Assembly (NCBI GenBank): GCA_004124295.1
Contig: SCKI01000001.1
Span: forward strand, 434,001-498,000
Length of the DNA stretch: 64,000 nt
Direction: 5' to 3'
DNA from: Fidelibacterota bacterium
Lineage (GTDB): Bacteria > Fidelibacterota > Marinisomatia > SCGC-AAA003-L08 > TS1B11
Below, one piece after another: positions 9,167-17,074 of this stretch. The notes below the pieces were generated by a model. The model saw only the letters and a list, made by a program, of their open reading frames with translations. It had not been told where the DNA came from and did not search any database. Both the position numbers and the translations under genes were made by a program. Within the stretch, counting starts at the first letter, position 1. Every line of letters begins with the position of its first letter.

Positions 9167-10273
9167 ATGATCCTGCCGAGAGCAATGCTCGAACCTTTTC
9201 AGGGCTGCCGCCGGCCGTTGGCTGGCCTGGTACTGGTCGCGCTGGCCGCCAGCGGCTGTTTCCGGATGGACCCCAAACTGCGCCCCGATCCGGGTGTGGC
9301 CCCCCTCTCGCCCCACGACAGCGCCTACGGGAAGACCCTCGAAGTGCGCTACCTGGGCACCGGCGGGTACCTGCTTCAGCGGGGGGACCACGCCATCGCC
9401 ACGGGTCCCTTTTACTCCTCGCCCCGTTGGCTGCGGGTTGGATTTGCCACCATCAAGCCCGACACGGCCCTCATTGACCGGCTCCATCCCCGCTTGCCGG
9501 AGGGTACCTTGGGGGCTATCCTGATTGGCCACGCCCACTACGACCATCTGCTGGATGTGCCCTACATCGCCCGGAAATACCACCCCCGGACCGTCATCTA
9601 CGGCAGTCCCTCGGCGCAGCGGCTGGCGCTGGCCTCCGAACCTTCGCTGAAGGGGCGCGTGGTGGGGCTGGATGATGAGGTCAGCCGGAACGGGGTACCG
9701 GGTCAATGGCAATACACGGCCGGTGGCCGCATCCGCTTTATGGCCATCGCCACCGTGCATAACGACCATATGATCGGTTTCCGGGTAATGAAGGGCAAGG
9801 TGCGGCCCAACCTGAAGCGCGTGCCCCGGTCGGCCTGGGGTTGGAAGGAGGGCGAAACCCTGGCCTACCTCATCGATTTCCTGGGACCGGATGGCAAGCA
9901 GGTCGATTTCCGCATCTACTATGCCGATGTGGCCCCCCCGGGCGATACCGGATTGCCGCCCACCCTGGAAGAGGGCGACCGCCACCGGATAGACCTGGCT
10001 TTGCTAAGTCTCAGCCTGCAGTGGGTCTCCCCCGGTTATCCGGTGGTATTCCTGCAGGCCCATCAGCCCCGGCTGGTGATCGGGGGCCACTGGGAGAGCA
10101 TCTTCCGCAATCCGGCCCGGGGACCGAGGCGTCTGCGCGTATCAGACATTGAGACTTTCGCAAAGGTGGTGACCGCCCATCTGGCACCCGATGGGAAATG
10201 GCTGCTGGCCAATCCGGGCGCGATCTACCGCCTGGCGCCGGCGCCACAGGCCGAAGCCTACCGACGGGAATAA
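9167..10273 (+). CDS. MBL-fold metal-dependent hydrolase lipoprotein
   Basis: 368 residues; start 9167 or the in-frame ATG 9185. Leader LAGLVLVALAASGC has a canonical lipobox. Metallo-beta-lactamase fold motifs: LGTGGYLLQRGDHAIATGP, then GHAHYDHLLDVP (HxHxDH), TVHNDHMIGF, YYADV and VIGGHWESIF. This arrangement is UlaG-like or general MBL hydrolase. Lipidation would place it on the periplasmic side. No neighbour suggests a substrate. Confidence 0.8.
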   Translation: MILPRAMLEPFQGCRRPLAGLVLVALAASGCFRMDPKLRPDPGVAPLSPHDSAYGKTLEVRYLGTGGYLLQRGDHAIATGPFYSSPRWLRVGFATIKPDTALIDRLHPRLPEGTLGAILIGHAHYDHLLDVPYIARKYHPRTVIYGSPSAQRLALASEPSLKGRVVGLDDEVSRNGVPGQWQYTAGGRIRFMAIATVHNDHMIGFRVMKGKVRPNLKRVPRSAWGWKEGETLAYLIDFLGPDGKQVDFRIYYADVAPPGDTGLPPTLEEGDRHRIDLALLSLSLQWVSPGYPVVFLQAHQPRLVIGGHWESIFRNPARGPRRLRVSDIETFAKVVTAHLAPDGKWLLANPGAIYRLAPAPQAEAYRRE

Positions 10274-10313
10274 AATCTGATTTACTATTCCTTTCCTATG
10301 CCATCGTGCGTCA

Positions 10314-10961
10314 TTACCATTCATCCGGTTTTATTAGAACTATGCCGCTCCTCAGTGTAACCTCTTTGTCGAACTGATGCTCTCGGTAGGTCTCAGGCCT
10401 AAGATTGTAGCTAAGATCTGCCAGCCTAGCGAGTGCTTTATTCTTTCTCTTATACGGAAAAATAAATCCGATTACTTTTTTGGGATCGACTCTCTTCGCG
10501 GCCCTGAGTGCAGGGGCGAGATCAGTATCACCAGTCATTATTAGCACTGTATCACATTTGTTCATTGCTACAGACTCAAGCAGAGCCGAAGCTATGGCCA
10601 CATCGGTTTCTTTTTCTTCATACCGAGCGAATATTTTTTTACAGTGCTTGCACTTGATCGGCCCTTTTTGGAAGCGCCCTAAATGAGGGATGACCCCTGT
10701 ATTTTCTAGGCAACTGATGAATAACCTATGACGGGTAGTTACATCTGGGTGCCGCGCTTCAATATGAGTTGCAAGAGCGGAAAAATAGTGGACCTCACAT
10801 AGAATAGCATCACCACTAATTTGCGGCAGGAAAGACTCACAAACGGACCTGATATTTAGCCATTTTGTTCCCTTTCGGTTGAGCTTCAAGGCATCACTAG
10901 CGTCTCTGGCCGAATGATAGAGATTAAATCCGTCTATTAAGAAAGTGACTCTATTGGGCAT
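10314..10961 (-). CDS. NYN-domain (LabA/DUF88-type) predicted ribonuclease
   Basis: 215 residues. N-terminal RVTFLIDGFNLYHSARD carries the first catalytic Asp; KETDVAIASALLESV and TVLIMTGDTDLAPALRAAK carry the other acidic residues of the PIN-like NYN active site. A CxxC pair (KCKHCKK) in the middle may bind zinc. NYN proteins are Mg-dependent RNases. Base composition is clearly more AT-rich than the neighbours, with codon use to match, which suggests acquisition by transfer. No antitoxin partner is visible. Its ATG sits directly after a terminator-like U tract. Confidence 0.82.
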   Translation of the reverse strand: MPNRVTFLIDGFNLYHSARDASDALKLNRKGTKWLNIRSVCESFLPQISGDAILCEVHYFSALATHIEARHPDVTTRHRLFISCLENTGVIPHLGRFQKGPIKCKHCKKIFARYEEKETDVAIASALLESVAMNKCDTVLIMTGDTDLAPALRAAKRVDPKKVIGFIFPYKRKNKALARLADLSYNLRPETYREHQFDKEVTLRSGIVLIKPDEW

Positions 10962-10993
10962 AAAAAAAACCCCCCAGACCGTAGCCTAGGGGG
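10962..10993 (-). terminator. Intrinsic terminator abutting the NYN start codon
   Basis: Read on the minus strand, a 10-bp stem (10993-10984 with 10979-10970, one G-U at each of two positions) closes on a UACG tetraloop and is followed at once by eight T residues (10969-10962), after which comes the ATG at 10961. This is textbook rho-independent architecture. It could end the dpp3 transcript, or act as an attenuator for the NYN gene. Confidence 0.75.
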
Positions 10994-11222
10994 GGCCACT
11001 GACCCAGTGGGCCAATGGGGTTGATTATGCGAGAATGTACGCACCCCTATTATCGGTCGCAATATTAAATACAAGATAATTTAATGAGGGAAATACAAGA
11101 ATATAAAGATTTCGCACAGACACCGAACCCTGACTTCCCGCTCCCCTCAGAATGCCCCCTAAGCGCGTTATTCACCTGTAGGCCATAGCGCCCCGTACGA
11201 CCCCACAGGCCGGGAACTAACC
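10994..11222. other. AT-rich intergenic stretch with a second hairpin
   Basis: No gene seen. Beside the terminator, 10995-11013 contains an inverted repeat (CCACTG, three-base loop, CAGTGG), so the minus-strand leader of the NYN gene would carry two hairpins in a row. Bases about 11060-11120 are AT-rich and could hold promoters, but I find no convincing -35/-10 pair. Confidence 0.4.
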
Positions 11223-13253
11223 TCAGTTCATGTTGGGCAAAAACGAGTAGTGCTCGGCGTAGTAGAGCATCTGTTCCGTGAAATCGTCCGGGTACTCGAT
11301 GGTCACGTCCACGATCTCGTCACCCTTCATCACCGCTTTCAGCAGCGGGTTGATAATGCCGCTGTAGGGGGCGATGTTCAGCCGGGCGTAGCGCTCCAGC
11401 ACTTCGGCATGCAACAGCGGATCGACCTTCACCCCGTAGGTTTCGATGAGGGCCTTGCCCGCCTCGAAATCGCCCTGTGACTTGATGCGTTGCAGCTCGG
11501 ACAGCAGTTCGCCGAACAGCTCCCGCAACCGTGCGTAGTCGTTGATCACGTAGCTGGTCTTCTCCTCCCGCATCACCCGCTCGATGACGTTCTCCTCCCG
11601 GCCCATTTCGTAGGCCCAGCCAGCCACCATCTGGCGGTTGCGCATATGCGATTCCTCCAGGTTGTTGCCCAGCTCGATGCGGGCCAGTTGGGTCAGCAGT
11701 CCGTTGCGGATATAGCTGTCATAGCCTGCCTTGGCCACCTCCATGTTGGGCATCACGCCGATTTCGATGAGCTTCGGGTCCATGATGAAGTAGAGCCCCA
11801 CCAGGTCGGCCCGGCCCTCCTCCAGCGCCGAGGCGTAGCTTTTCAGCGTCTGCCGGGTGGTACCGACCCCCGGCTCGATCTGGCCTGAGGCATGGCCGAT
11901 GACCTCGTGCATGTCCACCATCAGGTTCCGGGACAGGCTGCTGTACTGCCGGACGCGCTCGACTTCGGCCTCGGAGTGGGCGAACTCCTCCAGCAGGCCG
12001 CTGGCCTTGCTCGCTTCGTTGTAGGCCGTAATGATATTGCCCAGACTCACCGATTTGGAGCCGTGCTCCTTGCGGATCCAGCTGGAGTTGGGCAGATTGA
12101 TGCCGATGGGACTGGAAGGCGAAGTGGCCCCGGCAGCAGCGACCACATTGACCACATTGGCGATAATGCCTTTGACGCTGGCCTTTTTGTGGATTTCCAT
12201 GATGGGCGAGTTGTCCTCGAACCACTGGGCAATGGAGCCGATGGCGTCGATGCGCTCGCTGGCGACCGCATCCTTGAGCTCCACCACTGACTCGTAGTAG
12301 CCCCGGAAGCCCAGGGGATCGTCGTAGACCTCGATGAATCCGCTGATCACGTCGATGCGCGATTCGGTGTCGGCCACCCAGGCGACATTGTAGTCATCAA
12401 AGTCGGCCAGATCACCGCTGTAATAATAGGCCACCAATTTTTCCAGGGCCTCCTTCTGGCGGTCGTTTTCGGCCACCGTCACCGCCTTTTCCAGCCAATA
12501 GACCACCCGCTCCAGGGCGGCGGAATACATGCCGCCTATCTTCCATATCCGTTCCTGAATCCGGCCATCGACCTTCACCAGTTTGGAGTTCAGGCCATAG
12601 GAGACCGGCCGGGCATCGCCGCCGTCTGACATGCCGGCATAGAAAGCCTCCACTTCCGCCTGGGTGACGCCCTCGTAGTAGTTGGTGGCAGAGCCGGTCA
12701 CCTGGTCGATGTCCGGGGCCAGATTGACCTTCTTGGGCGCCACGGCTGGATCGAAAATAATCGGTGTCAGAAAGGCCACCAGTTCATCCACGGTCTGTCC
12801 TTCCTTCAGGGGGAAATTGCCGGCCGGTGTGTTGTCCGCTAAATCCACCAGGTAGGCTACCGGAAAATTGGCCGGCAGTTTGTCGGTGGAATAGTGATGG
12901 TGAATGCCGCTGGAAAACCAGACCCGCTTGGTGTAGACCATAAATTTTTCAAAATTCTCCGTCTCCCGGTCGCCGCTGTAGCCGTTGACGATGGCCTCCA
13001 GGGTGCGCCGCACCAGCAGGTTGTGGCGGTAGCTCTGGTCATAATAGATATCCCGGCCGGAGAGGGCTGCCTCGTAGAGGTAGTAAAGGAGCTGCTTCTG
13101 CTGCAGGGGGAGCTCGTCGAATCCGGGAACTTGGTAGCGGACCAGTTTGAGATCGGCAAACTGCTCGGAGAAATATTCAAACGGTTCCTCGGTCCGGCTG
13201 CAGGCCACCGCCAGCAGGACCAGTAGCGAGGCCATTCTAATGATACGAGGCAT
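11223..13253 (-). CDS. Dipeptidyl peptidase III-like M49 metallopeptidase, lipoprotein
   Basis: 676 residues from ATG 13253, chosen because it opens a lipoprotein leader (RIIRMASLLVLLAVAC); the frame stays open 78 bases further upstream. The M49 signature HEVIGH (HExxGH) is followed by EEGRADLVGLYF (family EECRAD/E), giving the two His and one Glu zinc ligands. M49 enzymes release dipeptides from short peptides. Eukaryotic members are cytosolic; a lipidated periplasmic form fits peptide scavenging in FCB bacteria. The gene stands alone on its strand. Confidence 0.87.
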   Translation of the reverse strand: MPRIIRMASLLVLLAVACSRTEEPFEYFSEQFADLKLVRYQVPGFDELPLQQKQLLYYLYEAALSGRDIYYDQSYRHNLLVRRTLEAIVNGYSGDRETENFEKFMVYTKRVWFSSGIHHHYSTDKLPANFPVAYLVDLADNTPAGNFPLKEGQTVDELVAFLTPIIFDPAVAPKKVNLAPDIDQVTGSATNYYEGVTQAEVEAFYAGMSDGGDARPVSYGLNSKLVKVDGRIQERIWKIGGMYSAALERVVYWLEKAVTVAENDRQKEALEKLVAYYYSGDLADFDDYNVAWVADTESRIDVISGFIEVYDDPLGFRGYYESVVELKDAVASERIDAIGSIAQWFEDNSPIMEIHKKASVKGIIANVVNVVAAAGATSPSSPIGINLPNSSWIRKEHGSKSVSLGNIITAYNEASKASGLLEEFAHSEAEVERVRQYSSLSRNLMVDMHEVIGHASGQIEPGVGTTRQTLKSYASALEEGRADLVGLYFIMDPKLIEIGVMPNMEVAKAGYDSYIRNGLLTQLARIELGNNLEESHMRNRQMVAGWAYEMGREENVIERVMREEKTSYVINDYARLRELFGELLSELQRIKSQGDFEAGKALIETYGVKVDPLLHAEVLERYARLNIAPYSGIINPLLKAVMKGDEIVDVTIEYPDDFTEQMLYYAEHYSFLPNMN

Positions 13254-13416
13254 GAGAGGTTCCCTTTCTATAGTAACCCGGCGCCACGATCCGCCAGTGG
13301 CAGCGGCCGGCCAGTTGTGGCTAAGCGGCAATGCGACACGGCCTAATTTCGTACGCCTGCCAGGCGCTTGAAAAGAGGAAGTTGCAAAGGGGATTTGGGC
13401 CGCCGGAGCTTCCTTT

Positions 13417-14889
13417 TCACAGTCCTTTTGAAAGCCGCCTCTCTACCCAGCCCAGCAGCCCATCGATGAGGATGGCCAGCCCGGCGGCGGGGATGGCTCC
13501 GGAGAGGATCATGCGGGGATCGTTGAATGACAGTCCCTGCACGATGGGCTCGCCCAGCCCCCCGGCGCCAATGAAGGCGGCCAAGGTAGCCGTACCTATG
13601 GATATGACTGCGGCGGTCCTGATGCCGGCGAAAATGACCGGCAGGGCCAGGGGCAGCTGCAGCCAGAACAGCCGCTGCCGGCCCTCCATACCCAGGCCGT
13701 CGGCGACCTCCAGCAGGCCCGGGGAGATGCCGCCGATGCCGGTGTAGGTATTGCGCACGATGGGCAACAAACCATAGATGAACAGGGCGGCAATCGCCGG
13801 CACGACGCCGATCCCCAGCAGCGGAATCATGAAGCCGAGCATGGCGATGGAAGGGATGGTTTGCAGCACGCCGGTGAGTTGCAGCACGATCCGGGCCAGC
13901 CGGGGCCGGGGCACCATCATGATGCCCAGCGGCAGGGCGATCAAGGTGGCCAGCAACAGGGCCACGGAGGTCAGCAGCAGGTGCCGGGCCGTCTGCCTGA
14001 CCAGGGGCGGCAGCGGTTTGGCGGGACTGTCAACCGGGCCTGCGGTCCGCGCGCGGATGAAATCGGCCACCACCGCGGGATAGTTGCTGCCGGCCAGGGC
14101 GGCCCGGTGGTTCAGGGCCTGCATCTGGCTGCCGGAGATAGCGCCGCCGAAGCGGTTGAGCACCGCCTCAAGTTGGGGATGCCGGGCCAGGGTCGCTTGC
14201 CGGATCAGCGGCGCGGCGAGATACTCGGGAAAAAAGGCCCGGTCGTCGGTCAGCACCACCAGGCCGTAGCGGGCGATTTCGCCATCGGTGGCGTAAGCGT
14301 CCATCACGTCAATCTGCCCGCGGTTCAGCGCTGCATAGGCCAGAACATGCTGGATGCCCCTGGCCTCGGCAAAGTTGAACCGGTAGGCTGCGGAGAGGCC
14401 GGGATAGCCGTCATCCCGCTGCATGAACTCGTGCGTGAACGCACCCCGGACGCCGGTCAGCCGGGCTAGATCGGAATAGGTCCGCAGGTTGTGTTCGCGG
14501 GCGAACTCGGGTTGCACCACCAGGGCCCAGGTGTTGTTGAAGCCCCACGGCTCCAGCCAGGTCAGGCCGTAGTTGCGCTGGAATTTTGCCCGCAGCGAAT
14601 CGAGGGTGCGGTCTGCCTCCGCCGTCGATTTCAGGATGGCCAGGGCGCCGGTGCCGGTGTACTCGGGGTAGAGATCGATGGAGCCTTCCCGGATTGCCGA
14701 AAAGTTGGTAAAGGTGCCCTGCATGCCGAAGCGCCGCTCGACCTCGAGATCGGTCCCGGCAGTAATCAGCTGGGCCATCAGTTCGGCCAGCACGTAGGAT
14801 TCGGTGAACGGCTTGCTGCCGATGGTAATGGTCTGGGCAGTCAGTGCGAGGGGCCCTAACAGGCACCAGCAGAGAATCGGGCGAAGCAT
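13417..14889 (-). CDS. OpuC/EgtU-type ABC transporter: substrate-binding domain fused to permease
   Basis: 490 residues. Signal peptide 1-18, then an OpuAC-type binding domain to about residue 275 (ITIGSKPFTESYVLAELMAQL, DLYPEYTGTGALAIL, LVVLTDDRAFFPEY), then a permease of about five to six membrane segments (HLLLTSVALLLATLIALPLGI, VLQTIPSIAMLGFMIPLLGIG, FIGAGGLGEPIVQGL). Here the binding domain comes first; in described OpuB/EgtU fusions the permease is usually N-terminal. It is the last gene of a strand-wise run egtB, ATPase, permease, so ergothioneine or a betaine-like thiol is the best substrate guess. Confidence 0.85.
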   Translation of the reverse strand: MLRPILCWCLLGPLALTAQTITIGSKPFTESYVLAELMAQLITAGTDLEVERRFGMQGTFTNFSAIREGSIDLYPEYTGTGALAILKSTAEADRTLDSLRAKFQRNYGLTWLEPWGFNNTWALVVQPEFAREHNLRTYSDLARLTGVRGAFTHEFMQRDDGYPGLSAAYRFNFAEARGIQHVLAYAALNRGQIDVMDAYATDGEIARYGLVVLTDDRAFFPEYLAAPLIRQATLARHPQLEAVLNRFGGAISGSQMQALNHRAALAGSNYPAVVADFIRARTAGPVDSPAKPLPPLVRQTARHLLLTSVALLLATLIALPLGIMMVPRPRLARIVLQLTGVLQTIPSIAMLGFMIPLLGIGVVPAIAALFIYGLLPIVRNTYTGIGGISPGLLEVADGLGMEGRQRLFWLQLPLALPVIFAGIRTAAVISIGTATLAAFIGAGGLGEPIVQGLSFNDPRMILSGAIPAAGLAILIDGLLGWVERRLSKGL

Positions 14890-14902
14890 CAGCCCGGGCC
14901 CA

Positions 14903-15640
14903 TCAGCGTCGCACCTGGATCAGTTCCGCCGCCAGCAATTTTTTCAGGAAAGGAGATTCGGGGTTATCCAGCAGCTCGGCCGGACTGCCCACCTGCTCCA
15001 GCCGGCCCTCGGCCAGAACACCGACGCGCTGGCCAAGTTTGAAGGCCTCACTGAGGTCATGGGTCACCAGCAGAGTGGTGACTTGGGCCGCGCTGAGAAT
15101 GCGCTGCAGCTCGGACTGCAACTGGGCCCTGATGAGCGGATCGAGAGCGCCGAAAGGTTCGTCCATCAGCAGGATGGCCGGTTTCAGGGCCAGGGCCCGG
15201 GCGACACCTACGCGCTGAGCCTGCCCGCCGGACAACTGGCTGGGGTAGCGCTCCCGGTAACGGCCGGGGTCGAGGCCGACCAGCTCCAGCAGCTCATCCA
15301 CCCGGGCCCCGGTTTGGGCCTCCGGCCAGCCTTCCAGCCGGGGCAGCACCCCGATATTCCGGGCCACAGTCCAGTGCGGAAACAGGCCCACTTCCTGGAT
15401 CACATAGCCGATGGAGCGCCGCAGGGCGATCGGTTCCCAGTCCGCCACCGGCCTGCCGTCCACCCGCACCTCACCGGCCGTAGGCTGGACCAGACCGTTG
15501 ACCAGCTTGAGGGCCGTCGATTTGCCCCCGCCGCTGGGACCGATCAGCACCACCATTTCACCTTCGGCCACTTCGAGGTTCAACCCCGAAAGGGCGCTGA
15601 GGCCGTCATAGGCCTTGGAAACGTCCCTGAATGCTATCAT
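14903..15640 (-). CDS. ABC transporter ATP-binding subunit (OpuCA/EgtV-like)
   Basis: 245 residues, complete nucleotide-binding domain: Walker A GPSGGGKST, Q-loop YVIQEVGLFPHWTV, signature LSGGQAQRVGVARAL, Walker B ILLMDEPFGALDP, and the H-loop THDLSEAFKLG. It resembles quaternary-amine importers but lacks the C-terminal CBS pair of OpuA/OpuCA, as EgtV-type ATPases can. It starts 3 bp after the egtB stop and ends 13 bp before the permease-binding-protein gene, so the three are surely one operon. Confidence 0.88.
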   Translation of the reverse strand: MIAFRDVSKAYDGLSALSGLNLEVAEGEMVVLIGPSGGGKSTALKLVNGLVQPTAGEVRVDGRPVADWEPIALRRSIGYVIQEVGLFPHWTVARNIGVLPRLEGWPEAQTGARVDELLELVGLDPGRYRERYPSQLSGGQAQRVGVARALALKPAILLMDEPFGALDPLIRAQLQSELQRILSAAQVTTLLVTHDLSEAFKLGQRVGVLAEGRLEQVGSPAELLDNPESPFLKKLLAAELIQVRR

Positions 15641-15643
15641 CAG

Positions 15644-16930
15644 TCAGCAGTCCCGGGCCAGGCGAATGCCGATGAATCGCTCCCGGGTGCGGGGGTAGAA
15701 CCAGTTGCGGAACGTCGCCCGCAGCATGGGCGCCTGGGTCGCGAAGGAACCCCCCCGGGCGATCCGGTGCAGGCCGTCAAACCAGACCTGCGAGTACTCG
15801 CGGTAGGGGAAGGCCTCGAAGCCGGGGTAGCCGTCGAAAGGCGTGCTGGTCCACTCCCAGATGTTGCCGGTCATATCATACAGCCCCAGGGGCGAACGGT
15901 TAAGGAATTCACCGGCCGGGACGGTCCAGCCCCAGGGGTCGCCGTATTGGGCCCGTTCGGCAGTCGGCGCATCATCGCCCCAGGGGTAGGTCAGCTGGCG
16001 GCCCTGCTGCGGGTCCCAGGAAGCGGCCACCTCCCACTCAGCTTCGGTGGGGAGCCGTTTGCCCCGGAAGTTGGCATAGGCCTCGGCCTCGAACCAGCTC
16101 ACCAGCATCAGCGGATGGGTGCGGGGCAGCGGCAGGGAGCCAAGGATGGTCTTCTGCTGCATGCTGCCGTCCTGCTCCCGCCAGTAGAGGGGCTGCTGGG
16201 CGTTGGCCGATTCGCGCCAGGCCCACCCTGCCCGGCTCCAAAGCTCCCGGCGAGCATAGCCGCCAGCCTCCACGAATTCCAGATATTCGCCGTTGGTGAC
16301 GGGGTACTCGTCAAGGCTGTAATCCTTCAGCAGCACCTTGTGGCGGGGCCATTCGTTGTCGTAGGAAAAGTGTGCCTCGTCCCGCAGGCGGCCAAGGGGG
16401 TACTCGCCGCCGGTAACCCGTACCTCGCGCCGGGCCGGCAGGGGCTGCGACTCGGTGAGGGGATCCTGCAGGTCCAGGCCCAGATCCACCATCTGCATCT
16501 GGTAGGCGAAGGTCTCGGTATGCTGGTATTCATGGGTGATGACGTTGCGGAAGATATAGCCGTCACGGAGCAGGGGATCGCCGGCGTCCAGGTCTGCCCG
16601 GTCGAGGAAGTCGAGGACCCTGTCCCGGACGGCGGCGCTGAAGGCGATGGCCTCCTCAATCGGCGGCAGGTTGCCCAGTTCGCTGCGGGGATACTCGGTG
16701 GAATAGATTTGGCTCAAGCGGGCGTCGGTGGGGGACAGGCCGGCGGCCTGCTGGAGAATCCACCAATCCTCGAACATGCCGATGTGACCCAGATGCCAGC
16801 GCAAAGGCCGGAAATCCGGATGCAGCACAAGCTCGAGACTGGCGGCCGGAACCATGTCGATCTGGGCCAGGCTGATTTCGCGGACACGCTTTATAACGGC
16901 GGCTAGGCGGGCTTTGCGGTTGTCCGTCAT
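15644..16930 (-). CDS. egtB: Ergothioneine biosynthesis sulfoxide synthase EgtB
   Basis: 428 residues from ATG 16930 (a TTG at 16978 is possible; neither has a clear ribosome site). N-terminal DinB-like domain with the three-histidine iron site: LRWHLGHIGMFEDWW and ITHEYQHTETFAYQMQ (HxxxHxE). C-terminal FGE-sulfatase fold: EYPVTNGEYLEF, RLPTEAEWEVAAS, MTGNIWEWTSTPFDGYPGF, RIARGGSFATQ. EgtB couples a thiol donor (gamma-glutamylcysteine or cysteine) to hercynine with O2. No egtA or egtC is seen, so a cysteine-using type is possible. Confidence 0.93.
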   Translation of the reverse strand: MTDNRKARLAAVIKRVREISLAQIDMVPAASLELVLHPDFRPLRWHLGHIGMFEDWWILQQAAGLSPTDARLSQIYSTEYPRSELGNLPPIEEAIAFSAAVRDRVLDFLDRADLDAGDPLLRDGYIFRNVITHEYQHTETFAYQMQMVDLGLDLQDPLTESQPLPARREVRVTGGEYPLGRLRDEAHFSYDNEWPRHKVLLKDYSLDEYPVTNGEYLEFVEAGGYARRELWSRAGWAWRESANAQQPLYWREQDGSMQQKTILGSLPLPRTHPLMLVSWFEAEAYANFRGKRLPTEAEWEVAASWDPQQGRQLTYPWGDDAPTAERAQYGDPWGWTVPAGEFLNRSPLGLYDMTGNIWEWTSTPFDGYPGFEAFPYREYSQVWFDGLHRIARGGSFATQAPMLRATFRNWFYPRTRERFIGIRLARDC

Positions 16931-17074
16931 GGGAGACAGGGGCTTTGCTATGGTTCGCTCAACGGGAAAATCCTTCAACGTCGCCTGAACGATGATTCAA
17001 TTTATTAGCCTTTTCTATGGACCGCCAGCCCGATAATTTTATATGTACATTCCCGGACAATCAAGCAATCCCGC
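16931..17074. promoter_or_regulatory. Divergent egtB/egtD control region
   Basis: 144 bases between the divergent starts of egtB (-) and egtD (+). The half nearer egtD is AT-rich (about 17000-17050, including gataat and ttatatg segments) and is the likely place for back-to-back promoters. I see no inverted repeat strong enough to call an operator. Confidence 0.4.

Noticed and set aside
10314-10961. NYN gene as part of a toxin-antitoxin pair
   Set aside because: No small partner gene lies within several hundred bases on either side, and the domain alone does not imply a toxin.
13370-13416. A terminator after the EgtU-like gene
   Set aside because: An AGGAAG/CTTCCT pair can be drawn on the minus strand but with a loop of nearly 30 bases and a weak T run, so I do not call it.
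14804-16906. A 700-codon open frame on the plus strand across the egtB-ABC operon
   Set aside because: It is antisense to three well-recognised genes and shows no family motif; high GC at third positions makes such long shadow frames common here. The same holds for plus-strand frames at 19324-20541 and 23137-24369 and for the minus-strand frame 5091-6281.
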